Shown here: positions 28,101 to 36,809 of the stretch, piece by piece | How positions within the stretch are numbered: the stretch's first letter is position 1 | Layout of the letters: the number at the start of each line of letters is the position of its first letter | NCBI RefSeq assembly: GCF_002250055.1 | Contig: NZ_CP018866.1 | Coordinates: 2,658,501-2,722,500, forward strand | From: Sutcliffiella cohnii | GTDB taxonomy: Bacteria; Bacillota; Bacilli; Bacillales; Bacillaceae_I | Reading direction: 5' to 3' | Length of the DNA: 64,000 bases | The notes under the pieces: generated by a model | What the model was told of the DNA's origin: nothing | Seen by the model: the letters and a program-made list of their open reading frames with translations, nothing else | The model's database searches: none | Program-made: the position numbers and the translations under genes

Positions 28101-28628
28101 GGAATGAACAACTCTCATTCCTCTTCCTCCACCACCAAGTGCAGCCTTAATAATGATTGGATAGCCATATGTATTGGCAAAGTCCATCACTTCTTCTAAC
28201 GAATGCACCGGACCGTCACTTCCTGGAATAACAGGAATTTCTGCTAACATCGCTTGCGTACGTGCTTTAACTTTATCTCCAAACATATCTAAATGTTTAG
28301 AAGTTGGACCGATAAAGACTATTCCTTCCTCTTCACATCTGCGGGCAAATTCAATATTTTCTGATAAAAAACCATAGCCGGGATGGATTGCATCTACTTT
28401 ATTATCTATCGCAATTGTAATAATACCTTCGATATCTAAATATGCATCAATAGGTTTTTTTCCTTCACCAACTAAGTATGCTTCATCTGCTTTATAACGG
28501 TGATAGGAACCAACATCTTCTTTAGAATATATAGCAACTGTTCTTATATTTAATTCCGTGCATGCCCGAAATACTCGAATAGCAATTTCCCCACGGTTTG
28601 CTACTAAAATTTTGTTAATCTTTCTCAT
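25191..28628 (-). CDS. pycA: Pyruvate carboxylase
   Basis: 1145 aa, the full single-chain form. Order: biotin carboxylase (residues 1-450, with G-G-G-G-R-G-M ATP loop near 165), carboxyltransferase (about 530-800, with D-T-T-F-R-D-A-H-Q-S and H-T-H-D-T-S-G metal-binding His pair), allosteric/PYC_OADA region and biotinyl domain at the C-terminus with A-M-K-M (about residue 1111). Carboxylates pyruvate to oxaloacetate, refilling the TCA cycle; usually activated by acetyl-CoA. The ATG follows CAGGAGG. Monocistronic, next to the cta cluster as in B. subtilis, but with no ftsW gene on its upstream side. Confidence 0.98.
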   Translation of the reverse strand: MRKINKILVANRGEIAIRVFRACTELNIRTVAIYSKEDVGSYHRYKADEAYLVGEGKKPIDAYLDIEGIITIAIDNKVDAIHPGYGFLSENIEFARRCEEEGIVFIGPTSKHLDMFGDKVKARTQAMLAEIPVIPGSDGPVHSLEEVMDFANTYGYPIIIKAALGGGGRGMRVVHSKSELKESFERAKSEAKAAFGNDNVYVEKLIEKPKHIEVQIIGDTKGNIVHLYERDCSIQRRHQKVVEIAPSVSLTKELREDICDAAVKLMKNVDYVNAGTVEFLVSGNEFYFIEVNPRIQVEHTITELITGVDIVQTQILIAEGFGLNDKEVGVPPQDEIKIHGYAIQSRVTTEDPTNGFLPDTGKLMVYRSGGGFGVRLDAGNSYQGAVITPYYDSLLVKVSTWALTFEQAAMKMERNLKEFRIRGIKTNIPFLENVVKHPNFMNGEYDTSFIDTTPELFIFPKRLDRGTKMLSYIGNVTVNGFPGVEKDSKPYFEGPAVPSINNREPIPQGTKQILDEKGAEGLVHWIKQQENVLLTDTTFRDAHQSLLATRIRTNDLMKITEPTARLLPNLFSLEMWGGATFDVAYRFLSEDPWERLLKMREKAPNILFQMLLRASNAVGYKNYPDNLIKDFVEKSAHAGIDVFRIFDSLNWVKGMTLAIDSVRESGKIAEAAICYTGDILDVSRPKYNLAYYKDLAKELENAGAHILGIKDMAGLLKPQAAYELISTLKETVDIPIHLHTHDTSGNGVYMYAKAIEAGVDIVDVAASSMAGLTSQPSASTLYYALEGSNRQPDVNVDSLEKISQYWDGVRKYYKDFESGMNSPHTEIYQHEMPGGQYSNLQQQAKAVGLGERWEEVKKMYRTVNDMFGDIVKVTPSSKVVGDMALFMVQNNLTEQDVLDKGETIDFPDSVIELFEGFLGQPHGGFPEQLQKVILKGKEPIRVRPGELLDDVNFDEIKELLFQKLNRQVTEHEIISYALYPKVFLDYQKKYEMYGSISVLDTPTFLYGMRLGEEIQVEIEQGKTLIVKLVSIGEPQKDGTRVVYFELNGQPREVHIKDESVQTSVIAKQKVDPSNRGHIGATMPGTVIKVLVEKGEKVNKGDHLMITEAMKMETTVQAPFSGTVKEIHVQASEAISTGDLLLELKE

Positions 28629-28856
28629 AAATAACCTCCTGAAGACATTATAATTTGATTATAGCTTTAATTCTTCACAATTCAGCAAATTCCTTCAATT
28701 TTCTCATACAAGTTTATTTGATCATGTTCATAATTCTTATTGAAGCTAACTGGGATATTCACTAAGCATATTTATTCTTTTAGACTTAAAAATCTACTAT
28801 GTGCTTGTCCATTCTCAAGATTTGTAACTTTCTAACAATTAATTAGTGTAAATAAA

Positions 28857-28896
28857 AAGGCTCGAGTCACAAAAGCTTTGTGATTCAAGCCGCCTT
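28857..28896 (-). terminator. Terminator of ylaN
   Basis: AAGGCTCGAGTCACAAA pairs imperfectly with TTTGTGATTCAAGCC-GCCTT; on the minus strand a T-rich run (CTTTTTATTT) follows. It lies seven bases beyond the ylaN stop. Confidence 0.8.
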
Positions 28897-28902
28897 ATTT
28901 TA

Positions 28903-29184
28903 TTATTTTCTTTCCCATGCTTCGTGTAAAGAAGAAAGTTCACGTTCTAACTTTCCTAAAATATCCTTACCTTCTTTTTCTGTTAACAACCCTAGTCGAA
29001 CTGCGAAATCAATTTCTCGTGAAAGTCCAAACATTTGAGTATCTAACACTTCCTCATATAATGGACATTGAGGCATTGTAAGATTGTCCATTTGCACTTG
29101 TATTAATTTTAAAATTTTATCGGAATCTGCTTTTAAAAGAGATACCGCTTTTTCACGATGATCGACGATAATTTCTGATGCCAA
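28903..29184 (-). CDS. ylaN: Iron-responsive protein YlaN (Fur antagonist)
   Basis: 93 aa from TTG 29184 (M-A-S-E-I-I-V-D-H), seven bases after GGAGGG; the frame to 29205 overlaps that site. The very conserved core [20 protein letters not shown] and the following [15 protein letters not shown] are present, so identity is not in doubt. YlaN is small, helical and cytosolic. Recent work on B. subtilis and Staphylococcus describes it as iron-binding and as an inhibitor of Fur repression, essential under iron limitation. Single gene here. Confidence 0.95.
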   Translation of the reverse strand: MASEIIVDHREKAVSLLKADSDKILKLIQVQMDNLTMPQCPLYEEVLDTQMFGLSREIDFAVRLGLLTEKEGKDILGKLERELSSLHEAWERK

Positions 29185-29318
29185 TATCGATCCCTCCGTT
29201 ATCACAAATAACTATCTTTTATAAATCTTATCGCTTTTCTAGGAAAATTGCAACACAAACCATCAAAACTGTCCCACAATATATTATATTTTATGCAATA
29301 TAAAAGAAGAAAAGAATA

Positions 29319-30248
29319 TTAAAACATACTTAATTCATATTTTTCCGCTAAATATTCAAGTAAAGTTAAACCAGTATGGCTATTCCCAATCTCATTAAGG
29401 GCTGGTCCAAAAATTCCAATTCCAAACCTACCTGGAACAGATCCCATAATACCACCAGAAACACCACTTTTAGCTGGAATACCAATTTTAATGGCGAATT
29501 CACCTGAAGCATTATACATTCCACAAGTTACCATAAACGTCTTACAAATTCGTGCTACACTTTTTGGGATAAGCTGTTCGTTAGTTTCTGGATCTTTCCC
29601 GTCGAAAGCAAAAATATACCCGATTCTTGCTAACGTTAAACAGTTCATCTCGATTGCACATTGTTTTGTATATACTTCCATAATTTCTTCTACATCTCCT
29701 ATGATAACTCCACTATTTTTCATAAAAAAACAAAGAGACCGGTTTAAATGAGATGTATTGAATTCAGAGATGGCAACTTCCCTATTAAATCCAATTGATT
29801 CATCTCCAGCTAACTTTCGTACAAATTGTAGTAAATTAGTAAATTTTTCATTTGCATCTTTTCCTTTTATTAAGGAAGTAATCGCCAATGCTCCAGCATT
29901 TATCATTGGGTTCAATGGTTTTGCTTGAGATTCTGTTTCTAACTTAATGATCGAATTAAAAGGGTCTCCTGTCGGTTCCATTCCTACTTTATGAAATACA
30001 TGCTCTTCTCCTAAATCTATTAACGCATAGGCAAGCGAGATGATTTTTGAAATACTTTGAAGGGTAAATTTCTTCTCAATATCCCCAGCTGAAATACAAT
30101 CATTATTCGGAAAAAGAATGGCACAAGATAAATCTTCTGGATTTTCCAACTGTAAGGCTGGTATGTAACTAGCCACTTTCCCTTCATTTGCTTTCCTTTT
30201 TGCTTTATCTACTAACTTTTGCAACTCAACACCACTTCTACAAGGCAC
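29319..30248 (-). CDS. glsA: Glutaminase
   Basis: 309 aa from GTG 30248 after GGAAGGGAG; an ATG at 30272 lacks an upstream site but cannot be excluded. Hydrolyses L-glutamine to glutamate and ammonia. Serine-dependent beta-lactamase-like fold: the catalytic S-x-x-K is in L-Q-S-I-S-K (about residue 66), N-P-M-I-N-A-G-A near 115, and S-G-V-S-G-G near 262. The neighbouring ylaN/ylaL order matches the ylaM glutaminase of B. subtilis. Monocistronic. Confidence 0.93.
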   Translation of the reverse strand: MPCRSGVELQKLVDKAKRKANEGKVASYIPALQLENPEDLSCAILFPNNDCISAGDIEKKFTLQSISKIISLAYALIDLGEEHVFHKVGMEPTGDPFNSIIKLETESQAKPLNPMINAGALAITSLIKGKDANEKFTNLLQFVRKLAGDESIGFNREVAISEFNTSHLNRSLCFFMKNSGVIIGDVEEIMEVYTKQCAIEMNCLTLARIGYIFAFDGKDPETNEQLIPKSVARICKTFMVTCGMYNASGEFAIKIGIPAKSGVSGGIMGSVPGRFGIGIFGPALNEIGNSHTGLTLLEYLAEKYELSMF

Positions 30249-30350
30249 TTTTTTCTTTCTCCCTTCCAACATTTCGTGTACTATAATATTAGAGTAACCT
30301 TTTTTCCTTTTTTACATCATTATGTGATTTTACTATTATGGAGGGTATGT

Positions 30351-30851
30351 ATGGAGAATATTATTGCAATAGAGGGGAAAGTAAAGTTTCCAATTACGTT
30401 AGATCCTGGTGTTTGGATATTTGACGATCGTAGGATTGATTTAAATACATATTTTAATAAAAATGAAGCTGGTGATGCTAATGATTTAGAAGCATATACA
30501 AAGAATATTTCTAAACATTGGGATCGCGAAATAATGGAAGGTGCTATTTATCCACCAACATTAAAGTCTGAGAAGAAATTTGAAAAAGAAAAGGTACTTA
30601 CCGGTTCATTCGGTATAAAATTAAGTCCCTTTTTAAAAAATGCGGAACCACTAGAAACTGCAGAGGAAGTCGTTTTCGTTACAGAGGATAAAGAAGTGGT
30701 GATGAGTTTTAAAGATGCCCACGAAGCTATTTTTGCTTTCTCCAAAAATGGAAAGCCCTTACAAGCTGATGGGCCTGTCCACTTATACTATGGCGACGGT
30801 TCTAACAAAGAAGAACCAATCGTATCTGTAAAAAAGGTAATTTTACGATAA
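30351..30851 (+). CDS. ylaL: YlaL-like conserved hypothetical protein
   Basis: 166 aa from ATG 30351 (M-E-N-I-I-A-I-E-G-K-V), after GGAGGGTATGT; the frame extends upstream but is not family-like. The N-terminus K-F-P-I-T-L-D-P-G-V-W-I-F-D-D-R-R-I-D-L is the conserved signature of this Bacillaceae family. It is cytosolic, mixed alpha/beta, with no catalytic motif that I can see. Position between glsA and ylaK matches ylaL. Function unknown. Divergent from glsA. Confidence 0.85.
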   Translation: MENIIAIEGKVKFPITLDPGVWIFDDRRIDLNTYFNKNEAGDANDLEAYTKNISKHWDREIMEGAIYPPTLKSEKKFEKEKVLTGSFGIKLSPFLKNAEPLETAEEVVFVTEDKEVVMSFKDAHEAIFAFSKNGKPLQADGPVHLYYGDGSNKEEPIVSVKKVILR

Positions 30852-30862
30852 AAACTCGGTTC

Positions 30863-30891
30863 TAGGGGCTGCTCTTTTTAAGCAGCCCCTC
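30863..30891 (+). terminator. Terminator of ylaL
   Basis: GGGGCTGCT (30865-30873) pairs with AGCAGCCCC (30881-30889), followed by TCTTATTAT; near the ylaK stop on the other strand. Confidence 0.75.
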
Positions 30892-30906
30892 TTATTATGA
30901 AATAAT

Positions 30907-32241
30907 TTACAAAATATCTGCTGCTAACTTGGCTAATAGAGATCTTTCACCTTTTACAAATTTAATATGCCCTGAAAGTTGTTGTTGTTTGAATTTCTCC
31001 ACAACATATGTTAGTCCATTATTATATTCATCTAAATAAGGATGATCAATTTGCTCTGGATCTCCCATTAACACAATCTTACTTCGTTCACCTACTCGAG
31101 TTAGTATCGTTTTCACTTCATGTTTCGTTAAGTTTTGCGCTTCATCAATAATGATAAATTGCTCTGGGATACTTCTACCTCTAATGTAAGTAAGAGCTTC
31201 TACCTCGATAGAACCCATTCCCGCCAATATTGCATCTAACTCTCCTGGTTTTTTAGTATTAAATAGATATTCTAAATTATCATAAATTGGTTGCATCCAT
31301 GGGCGTAGCTTTTCTTCCTTTTCTCCTGGTAAAAATCCAATATCTTTTCCAACTGGCACTATTGGACGAGCAACTAACAGTTTTTTATACAAATTCAAAT
31401 CTTCTGTTTGTAATAACCCAGCAGCTAATGCAACTAACGTTTTTCCAGTTCCGGCCTTTCCCGTTAGTGTTACGAGAGGGATATCACTCCTTAAAAGTAA
31501 TTCAAAAGCCATAGTCTGTTGGACATTCCTTGGACGAATACCCCATATATGCTCTTGGTCAAAGGAAAGTTTTTTTACTTTTTTCCCTACGGAATCACAC
31601 ATACCAATTGCTGATGCAGAACCACCTAATTCGTCCTTCATAATGATAAACTGATTCGGATAAAGCGCATCTTTATTTACAAGCTGCGATACTTCCATTT
31701 CACCTTTAGCATAAAATTCATTCAAAGAACTTATTGAAGTAAATATTTCTAAAAACCCTTTGTAAATATGATCTACTTCCACCACTCTGTCATTTAAAAA
31801 ATCTTGTGAAATTAGACCAATGGCATCTGCTTTAACGCGTACTAACGCATCTTTACTAACAAGAATGACCGGTCTACCATCTTCCTTCGTTTGTTCTTCT
31901 AAAGATAAATTTTTAGCGACGGCTAAAATGCGATTATCGTTCGTTTTTTCTACGAAAACTTCTTGTAACTGATGAAAGCTGCGATGGTTTAATTCAATTC
32001 TTAGCGATCCCCCATTATGTAATGGTATTTTTTCGTGTAATTTACCTGATTCCCTTAACGAATCAATTAATTTTGACACTTGTCTAGCATTTCTCCCTAT
32101 TTCGTCCATGTAACGCTTTTTAGAATCAACCTCTTCTAATACTACAGCTGGAATTACTACTTCATTGTCTGCAAAAGAATAAATTGAATAAGGATCTTGC
32201 AACAATACATTCGTGTCTAAAACGTATATTTTTTTCAACAT
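30907..32241 (-). CDS. ylaK: PhoH-like PIN-domain ATPase YlaK
   Basis: 444 aa. N-terminal PIN ribonuclease domain (Y-V-L-D-T-N-V-L-L-Q-D-P at residue 6, further acids near 37, 96 and 114), C-terminal PhoH P-loop ATPase with Walker A G-K-A-G-T-G-K-T (about residue 260) and Walker B F-I-I-I-D-E-A-Q-N (about residue 360). This PhoH2 arrangement has been shown in other bacteria to have RNA helicase and RNase activity. The ATG is preceded by AGGAGGCGGC. Monocistronic, divergent from ylaJ. Confidence 0.92.
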   Translation of the reverse strand: MLKKIYVLDTNVLLQDPYSIYSFADNEVVIPAVVLEEVDSKKRYMDEIGRNARQVSKLIDSLRESGKLHEKIPLHNGGSLRIELNHRSFHQLQEVFVEKTNDNRILAVAKNLSLEEQTKEDGRPVILVSKDALVRVKADAIGLISQDFLNDRVVEVDHIYKGFLEIFTSISSLNEFYAKGEMEVSQLVNKDALYPNQFIIMKDELGGSASAIGMCDSVGKKVKKLSFDQEHIWGIRPRNVQQTMAFELLLRSDIPLVTLTGKAGTGKTLVALAAGLLQTEDLNLYKKLLVARPIVPVGKDIGFLPGEKEEKLRPWMQPIYDNLEYLFNTKKPGELDAILAGMGSIEVEALTYIRGRSIPEQFIIIDEAQNLTKHEVKTILTRVGERSKIVLMGDPEQIDHPYLDEYNNGLTYVVEKFKQQQLSGHIKFVKGERSLLAKLAADIL

Positions 32242-32433
32242 GCCGCCTCCTGCTATTTATGTTTTCTTCTCTATCACCTTGTAGAAGGCGTCCGTCTCTA
32301 TTAGGGTATCTTTTACTAATAGTGGACGGCCCGTTGATAAAATATATGTGACAATGAATAAAGATAGAAGAACAAATCAACAATAACTATAAAGAACATT
32401 TAAAGGAATATGTTCATTCAAGGAGTGAAGGTC

Positions 32434-33057
32434 TTGAAGAAAATATTAATACTTATAATGATGGCGCTTTTATTAGTTGCCTGCACAAACCAACCAAGAA
32501 ACATGGGACAAGCTGGAGAAGACAATAGAATAATCCACGTTAAAGATTCAGCTAATACGCAAGTAGACAGAAAAACTGGACAAGAAGTAGCTCGACATTT
32601 AGTTGATTTGTCAACAAGAATCCCAAATGTAAATGATGCAACTGCAGTAGTCTTAGGTCCATATGCTGTTGTAGGAATTGATGTAAATTCAGATTTAGAC
32701 CGCTCAAGAGTTAGTACTATTAAATACTCTGTAGCAGAAAGCTTAAAAAAAGATCCATATGGGGCTAATGCGGTAATAATTGCCGATGCAGATATGTATG
32801 TTCGTTTACAAGAAATGGGGAATGACATTCAAAACGGTAGACCTATTGCAGGAATTTTAAATGAATTAGGCGAAATGGTTGGTCGAGTAATGCCAGAAGT
32901 ACCGATTGACTTAAAAGAACCTGCAGAACCTAACCCAACTGAGGAAAATAATCAACAACTCGGAAACGACCAAGAAAAAAGACTAGAACAACAGCAACAA
33001 GAGCAATCACAAGGTCATAAAGATGAAGAAAGAAATAAAAACGTAGGGAATGAATAG
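32434..33057 (+). CDS. ylaJ: YhcN/YlaJ-family sporulation lipoprotein
   Basis: 207 aa from TTG 32434, eight bases after AAGGAG. Lipoprotein signal: L-K-K then a hydrophobic run and lipobox L-L-V-A-C (Cys about 17). The YhcN/YlaJ domain spans residues 30-150 (V-V-L-G-P-Y-A-V-V-G-I-D, then R-L-Q-E-M-G-N-D-I). The last 45 residues are a low-complexity Gln/Glu/Asn tail. Family members are lipoproteins of the forespore inner membrane in Bacillus. Divergent from ylaK; own terminator. Confidence 0.9.
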   Translation: MKKILILIMMALLLVACTNQPRNMGQAGEDNRIIHVKDSANTQVDRKTGQEVARHLVDLSTRIPNVNDATAVVLGPYAVVGIDVNSDLDRSRVSTIKYSVAESLKKDPYGANAVIIADADMYVRLQEMGNDIQNGRPIAGILNELGEMVGRVMPEVPIDLKEPAEPNPTEENNQQLGNDQEKRLEQQQQEQSQGHKDEERNKNVGNE

Positions 33058-33072
33058 GTTGAAAGAACATGT

Positions 33073-33097
33073 AAGGTGAGGAAAATATCCTCACCTT
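33073..33097 (+). terminator. Terminator of ylaJ
   Basis: AAGGTGAGGA / TCCTCACCTT stem followed by TATTTCTT. Confidence 0.8.
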
Positions 33098-33202
33098 TAT
33101 TTCTTGTCTAATAGGAGTTAAATTATATTAGTTAAACTTACTTTCACGATATAGACTTTCTTATGCTATACTTATACCATATTTTCCTTATGAGGTGGGC
33201 TA

Positions 33203-33403
33203 ATGAGAGTTAAATGTGTCATTTGCGATAAAATTGAAAACATACATGAAGAATTACTAATTGCAAAAAAATTAAGAAATCGTCCAATACATACATACAT
33301 GTGTCAAGTTTGTCATGACCGCATCGAAACAAAGACAAAAGAAAGAATCGCAACCGGGAACTTCAAACTAAACGAACCGAAAAAAAACGACGACGGCTGG
33401 TGA
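33203..33403 (+). CDS. ylaI: YlaI/DUF2197 zinc-ribbon protein
   Basis: 66 aa. Two C-x2-C motifs (C-V-I-C near residue 5 and C-Q-V-C near residue 35) form a probable zinc ribbon. The C-terminal half is basic and glycine/asparagine rich. The ATG follows GAGGTGGGC. Same position as ylaI in B. subtilis. The function is unknown; the size and zinc motif suggest nucleic-acid or protein binding. The stop codon lies only four bases before the first copy of the intergenic repeat array. Confidence 0.88.
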   Translation: MRVKCVICDKIENIHEELLIAKKLRNRPIHTYMCQVCHDRIETKTKERIATGNFKLNEPKKNDDGW

Positions 33404-33407
33404 GAAC

Positions 33408-33558
33408 AAAAGCGGAGGCGGCTCGTTCTGGCCCGACAAGCATAAGGCAGGCGCTGCAGGTGGACGCTCTTTGTCCACCGGAAGTGACTGACTTATGTCT
33501 CGAGGGCCAAGCCGCCGGAGCTAGACGTAGCAACACAAAGTTAGTAGTTATCCACAAC
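33408..33558. repeat. Intergenic repeat, copy A (core type 1)
   Basis: Starts AAAAGCGGAGGCGGCTCG and ends GCCGGAGCTAGACGTAGC, then GTTAGTAGTTATCCACA. Inside, GGTGGAC/GTCCACC and GACAAGCATAAG/CTTATGTCTCGAG are inverted pairs, so the whole copy can fold as one long hairpin. It is GC-rich compared with its surroundings and has no ORF of note. A perfect DnaA box TTATCCACA is at 33548-33556. Confidence 0.75.
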
Positions 33559-33585
33559 TTTCCACTTTTATAATTTCCTAAACGA

Positions 33586-33737
33586 CAAGAAAAATGGCGG
33601 CGTTCGTTCAGCGGCGTACAAACTGGAGCTTTCCTGGCGGAGATAAAGGAAACACAGCGAACGCTAGTGAGCTCATGTTGACTTATCGTACAGAAGGAAA
33701 GGGAAGTTTGATAGCCGCTAACGCCCGTAGCTAGACA
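33586..33737. repeat. Intergenic repeat, copy B (core type 2)
   Basis: Contains the second type of core: ACAAACTGGAGCTTTCC, then GAGATAAAGGAAACACAGCG and TGTTGACTTATCGTAC. The same core recurs at 55920-56005. It carries GCGGCG and AGCCGC ends instead of the exact GCGGAGGCGGCTCG block. Confidence 0.7.
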
Positions 33738-33740
33738 ATC

Positions 33741-33794
33741 AGAAAAGCGGAGGCGGCTCGACCTGGCCCGACAAGCATAAGACAGGCGCTAACT
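33741..33794. repeat. Intergenic repeat, copy C (truncated type 1)
   Basis: Only the left part is kept: AGAAAAGCGGAGGCGGCTCG, then TGGCCCGACAAGCATAAG and ACAGGCGCT, stopping at AACTTAAAAC. About 55 bases. Confidence 0.7.
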
Positions 33795-33895
33795 TAAAAC
33801 GTATAAACAACAATCAATACTGTCTATATTGAAATGCCACTTTCCCAAACACATCCATTTTCAGGGTAGATGAATAAAAAGGATAAACTGCAAAC

Positions 33896-33924
33896 AAAAA
33901 CCCTGAGATAATCTCAGGGTTTTT
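33896..33924 (-). terminator. Terminator of the typA-ylaH-unknown transcript
   Basis: AAAAACCCTGAGAT / ATCTCAGGGTTTTT, perfect stem; ends the minus-strand genes at 33926 onward. Confidence 0.9.
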
Positions 33925-33925
33925 G

Positions 33926-34216
33926 TTATTTTGGATAATTCGTGTACTTTTCAGGTTCGTTATTAATTTGGTCGATCATCACGTCGATAAGTTCCATCGG
34001 GAACCTCACCTTTTTATTTTCTCCTTGTTCCGTTGTATATAAAACATAGTACATCGGGTCTTCTTTCAATACTTGCACATTTTCAACCTTATGATCATCT
34101 TTCAAAATATTCGTGAACAATTCATACGTTTCATTTGCAGCATGATCATCTGGTCTTGCATCTGCAACAACCTTAATGGTTAACCAGTTATAGAGAGTAT
34201 CTTGAAGGCTTCTCAT
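33926..34216 (-). CDS. Conserved hypothetical protein of the typA-ylaH operon
   Basis: 96 aa, starting [24 protein letters not shown]; its start overlaps the ylaH stop by one base, so it is coupled to ylaH. Acidic, soluble, no signal or membrane segment. I have seen this N-terminal motif in other Bacillus genomes without a function attached. A strong terminator follows. Not in the B. subtilis ylaG-ylaH order as I recall it. Confidence 0.8.
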   Translation of the reverse strand: MRSLQDTLYNWLTIKVVADARPDDHAANETYELFTNILKDDHKVENVQVLKEDPMYYVLYTTEQGENKKVRFPMELIDVMIDQINNEPEKYTNYPK

Positions 34217-34527
34217 TACACTTCTTCCGCCTTTTTAGAATTATGAAGACGAATCTTATAAATGATTAAAATTAAAGCAGCCACTACTAATCCTTCTGCA
34301 ACCGGTAGCTGAATCGCTAAAAACGATAATACCGTACTGCCAAAGAATAAGAATAAATAAATGATGGCCGATTTTAATATAGGCAATTTTAAAGCAAACC
34401 CTAGTTTATAAACTAATACGGATAAAAGAAAAATTGTGATAAATAGTAGCCACATGCCTAATTCCGGGTTTTGATCAACCCGGAACATTTTAGCAAAAGG
34501 CGAAAGGCGATCTACTACATCTTCCAT
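34216..34527 (-). CDS. ylaH: YlaH-like membrane protein
   Basis: 103 aa with three membrane segments (residues about 22-40, 48-68, 72-90). [11 protein letters not shown] in the middle is the conserved YlaH motif. Function unknown. Located 29 bases after typA on the same strand, as in B. subtilis. Preceded by GGGGGAGGAACGAT. Confidence 0.88.
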   Translation of the reverse strand: MEDVVDRLSPFAKMFRVDQNPELGMWLLFITIFLLSVLVYKLGFALKLPILKSAIIYLFLFFGSTVLSFLAIQLPVAEGLVVAALILIIYKIRLHNSKKAEEV

Positions 34528-34556
34528 ATCGTTCCTCCCCCTTACTTACAAATTCA

Positions 34557-36395
34557 TTAGTTCATTTCAGCGTATTTTTTCTTTTTAGCAATTCTTTCAC
34601 GCTCGTTCTTATCTAAAAGCTTCTTACGTAAACGAATAGAATGTGGTGTAATTTCACAATACTCATCATCGTTCAAGTACTCTAATGACTCTTCAAGTGT
34701 CATAATACGTGGTTTTTTCATTCCAACTGTTTGTTCTTTATTTGCAGAACGGATATTATTTGCAGCTTTAACTTTACATATATTAACTACAAGGTCATTA
34801 TCGCGGTTATGTTCACCAACAATCATTCCTTCGTAAACTTCTGTACCAGGCTCTACAAAGATTACACCTCTATCTTCAATTCCGATAATACCATAAGAAG
34901 AAGCTTTACCTGTCTCCATTGAGACTAACACACCTTGACGACGTCCCCCAACTTGACCTTGCGCCATAGGTTGATAACTGTCAAAAGTATGGTTAATAAT
35001 TCCATAACCACGAGTTAATGATAAAAATTCTGTTGAATAACCGATTAAACCGCGTGAAGGTACCATGAAAATTAAACGAACTTGTCCGTTCCCATTATTA
35101 ATCATGTCTAACATTTCACCTTTACGAGCACCAATTGATTCCATTACACCACCTGTATATTCTTCAGGTACATCAATTTGAACTCGTTCAACAGGTTCAC
35201 ATTTTACTCCATCAATTTCTCTAATGATAACTTCTGGTTTTGAAACTTGCAGCTCAAAACCTTCTCGACGCATATTTTCTATTAGAATAGATAAGTGAAG
35301 TTCACCACGACCTGAAACAACCCATGCATCAGGTGAATCTGTTTGATCAACACGTAAACTAACATCTGTTTGAAGCTGTGCTTCTAAACGTTCTTCAATT
35401 TTTCGTGATGTTACAAATTTACCTTCTTTACCAGCAAAAGGACTGTTATTAACTAAAAATGTCATTTGAAGAGTAGGTTCATCAATTCTTAAAACAGGTA
35501 AAGCGTCTTGATGTTCAACTGGACATACTGTTTCTCCAACGTTTATATCTTCCATGCCAGATACAGCAACAAGATCTCCAGCCTTTGCCTCTTCAATTTC
35601 TACACGCTTTAATCCGATAAAACCAAATAATTTAGTAACTCGGAATTGTTTTACTGAACCGTCTAGTTTCATTAATGCTACTTGTTGACCTACTTTCATC
35701 GTACCACGGAAAATACGACCAATTCCAATTCTACCTACGTAATCATTATAATCTAATAATGATACTTGGAATTGTAATGGCTCATCACTATTATCTACTG
35801 GTGCTGGAATATGGTTTATAATTCCTTCATAAATAGCTTCCATGTTTTCATCCTGTTTCTCTGGGTTCGTACTAGCTGTACCGTTAATAGCAGAAGCATA
35901 CACAACAGGAAATTCAATTTGCTCTTCAGAAGCACCTAATTCAATAAATAAATCTATAACTTCATCAACAACTTCTTCAGGACGAGCAAAGTCACGGTCA
36001 ATTTTGTTTACAACAACAATTGGAGTTAAGTTTTGCTCTAAAGCCTTCTTTAATACGAATCGCGTTTGTGGCATACAACCTTCATACGCATCTACAACTA
36101 AGAGAACACCGTCCACCATTTTCATGATACGTTCTACTTCTCCACCGAAGTCAGCGTGTCCTGGCGTATCCATAATGTTAATACGCGTATCTTTATAATT
36201 AATAGCAGTATTTTTCGCTAGAATAGTTATTCCACGTTCTCTTTCTATATCATTAGAGTCCATTGCACGTTCTGCTACTGTTTCATTCGTACGGAATGTA
36301 CCCGCCTGATGTAATAATTTGTCTACTAACGTTGTTTTACCATGATCAACGTGAGCGATAATGGCAATATTTCGAATATCATTTCGAATCTTCAT
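34557..36395 (-). CDS. typA: Ribosome-associated GTPase TypA/BipA
   Basis: 612 aa translational GTPase. G-domain motifs: [10 protein letters not shown] (residue about 14), D-T-P-G-H-A-D-F (about 75), N-K-I-D (about 130). Domains II, III and V follow, with the BipA-specific C-terminal domain containing T-R-G-Y-G-I-I-N-H. Important for ribosome assembly and stress adaptation, especially at low temperature. First gene of a small operon with ylaH and an unknown 96-aa gene. The ATG follows AGGGAGATGACTT. Confidence 0.97.
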   Translation of the reverse strand: MKIRNDIRNIAIIAHVDHGKTTLVDKLLHQAGTFRTNETVAERAMDSNDIERERGITILAKNTAINYKDTRINIMDTPGHADFGGEVERIMKMVDGVLLVVDAYEGCMPQTRFVLKKALEQNLTPIVVVNKIDRDFARPEEVVDEVIDLFIELGASEEQIEFPVVYASAINGTASTNPEKQDENMEAIYEGIINHIPAPVDNSDEPLQFQVSLLDYNDYVGRIGIGRIFRGTMKVGQQVALMKLDGSVKQFRVTKLFGFIGLKRVEIEEAKAGDLVAVSGMEDINVGETVCPVEHQDALPVLRIDEPTLQMTFLVNNSPFAGKEGKFVTSRKIEERLEAQLQTDVSLRVDQTDSPDAWVVSGRGELHLSILIENMRREGFELQVSKPEVIIREIDGVKCEPVERVQIDVPEEYTGGVMESIGARKGEMLDMINNGNGQVRLIFMVPSRGLIGYSTEFLSLTRGYGIINHTFDSYQPMAQGQVGGRRQGVLVSMETGKASSYGIIGIEDRGVIFVEPGTEVYEGMIVGEHNRDNDLVVNICKVKAANNIRSANKEQTVGMKKPRIMTLEESLEYLNDDEYCEITPHSIRLRKKLLDKNERERIAKKKKYAEMN

Positions 36396-36589
36396 AAGTC
36401 ATCTCCCTGTAAATTCAACTAATGTATAATAATATAGCTTTCTGAGTATAGTTTTCCCTCATAAAAAGTAATTATCATACGTTATTAATGCTTAACCTGT
36501 TGTATTATACCACAAACATAGTAGAAATGACGACGAGAGTTATGTAAAATATTCTTTATAGCATTAAATGCGCTTACAAGGGAGAGAGA

Positions 36590-36778
36590 ATGATGAAGAA
36601 TGTTCAATGGATTTTTGTTATGTATGCAGTGTTAGCAGCAACAGCCCTTGCCTTAATTGGTATAACAGTTGCCGAAAGAAGTACTATTGGAATAATAGGA
36701 TCTATCCTTTTACTAATTATCGTAATGGGATTTGGGTTTAGACAGAAGAAAAAAGTTAGAGAACAAAATAACGGGTAA
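36590..36778 (+). CDS. ylaF: Small membrane protein YlaF (DUF5325)
   Basis: 62 aa with two hydrophobic segments (residues about 7-25 and 31-48) and a basic tail (R-Q-K-K-K). The ATG pair at 36590 follows GGGAGAGAGA. Divergent from typA, matching ylaF in B. subtilis. Function unknown. Confidence 0.85.
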   Translation: MMKNVQWIFVMYAVLAATALALIGITVAERSTIGIIGSILLLIIVMGFGFRQKKKVREQNNG

Positions 36779-36785
36779 CAAATAT

Positions 36786-36809
36786 AAGGATGAGTTCACG
36801 CTCATCCTT
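36786..36809. terminator. Bidirectional terminator
   Basis: AAGGATGAG / CTCATCCTT stem between convergent ylaF and suhB; overlaps the suhB stop region. Confidence 0.8.

Noticed and set aside
27890-28377. Open frames on the plus strand inside pycA.
   Set aside because: They are antisense to strongly conserved biotin carboxylase codons, have no ribosome binding sites and no recognisable protein features.
33363-33557. Minus-strand frame of 64 codons across repeat copy A.
   Set aside because: Its composition follows the hairpin sequence of the repeat; no ribosome binding site, and the frame is not kept in copies C and D.
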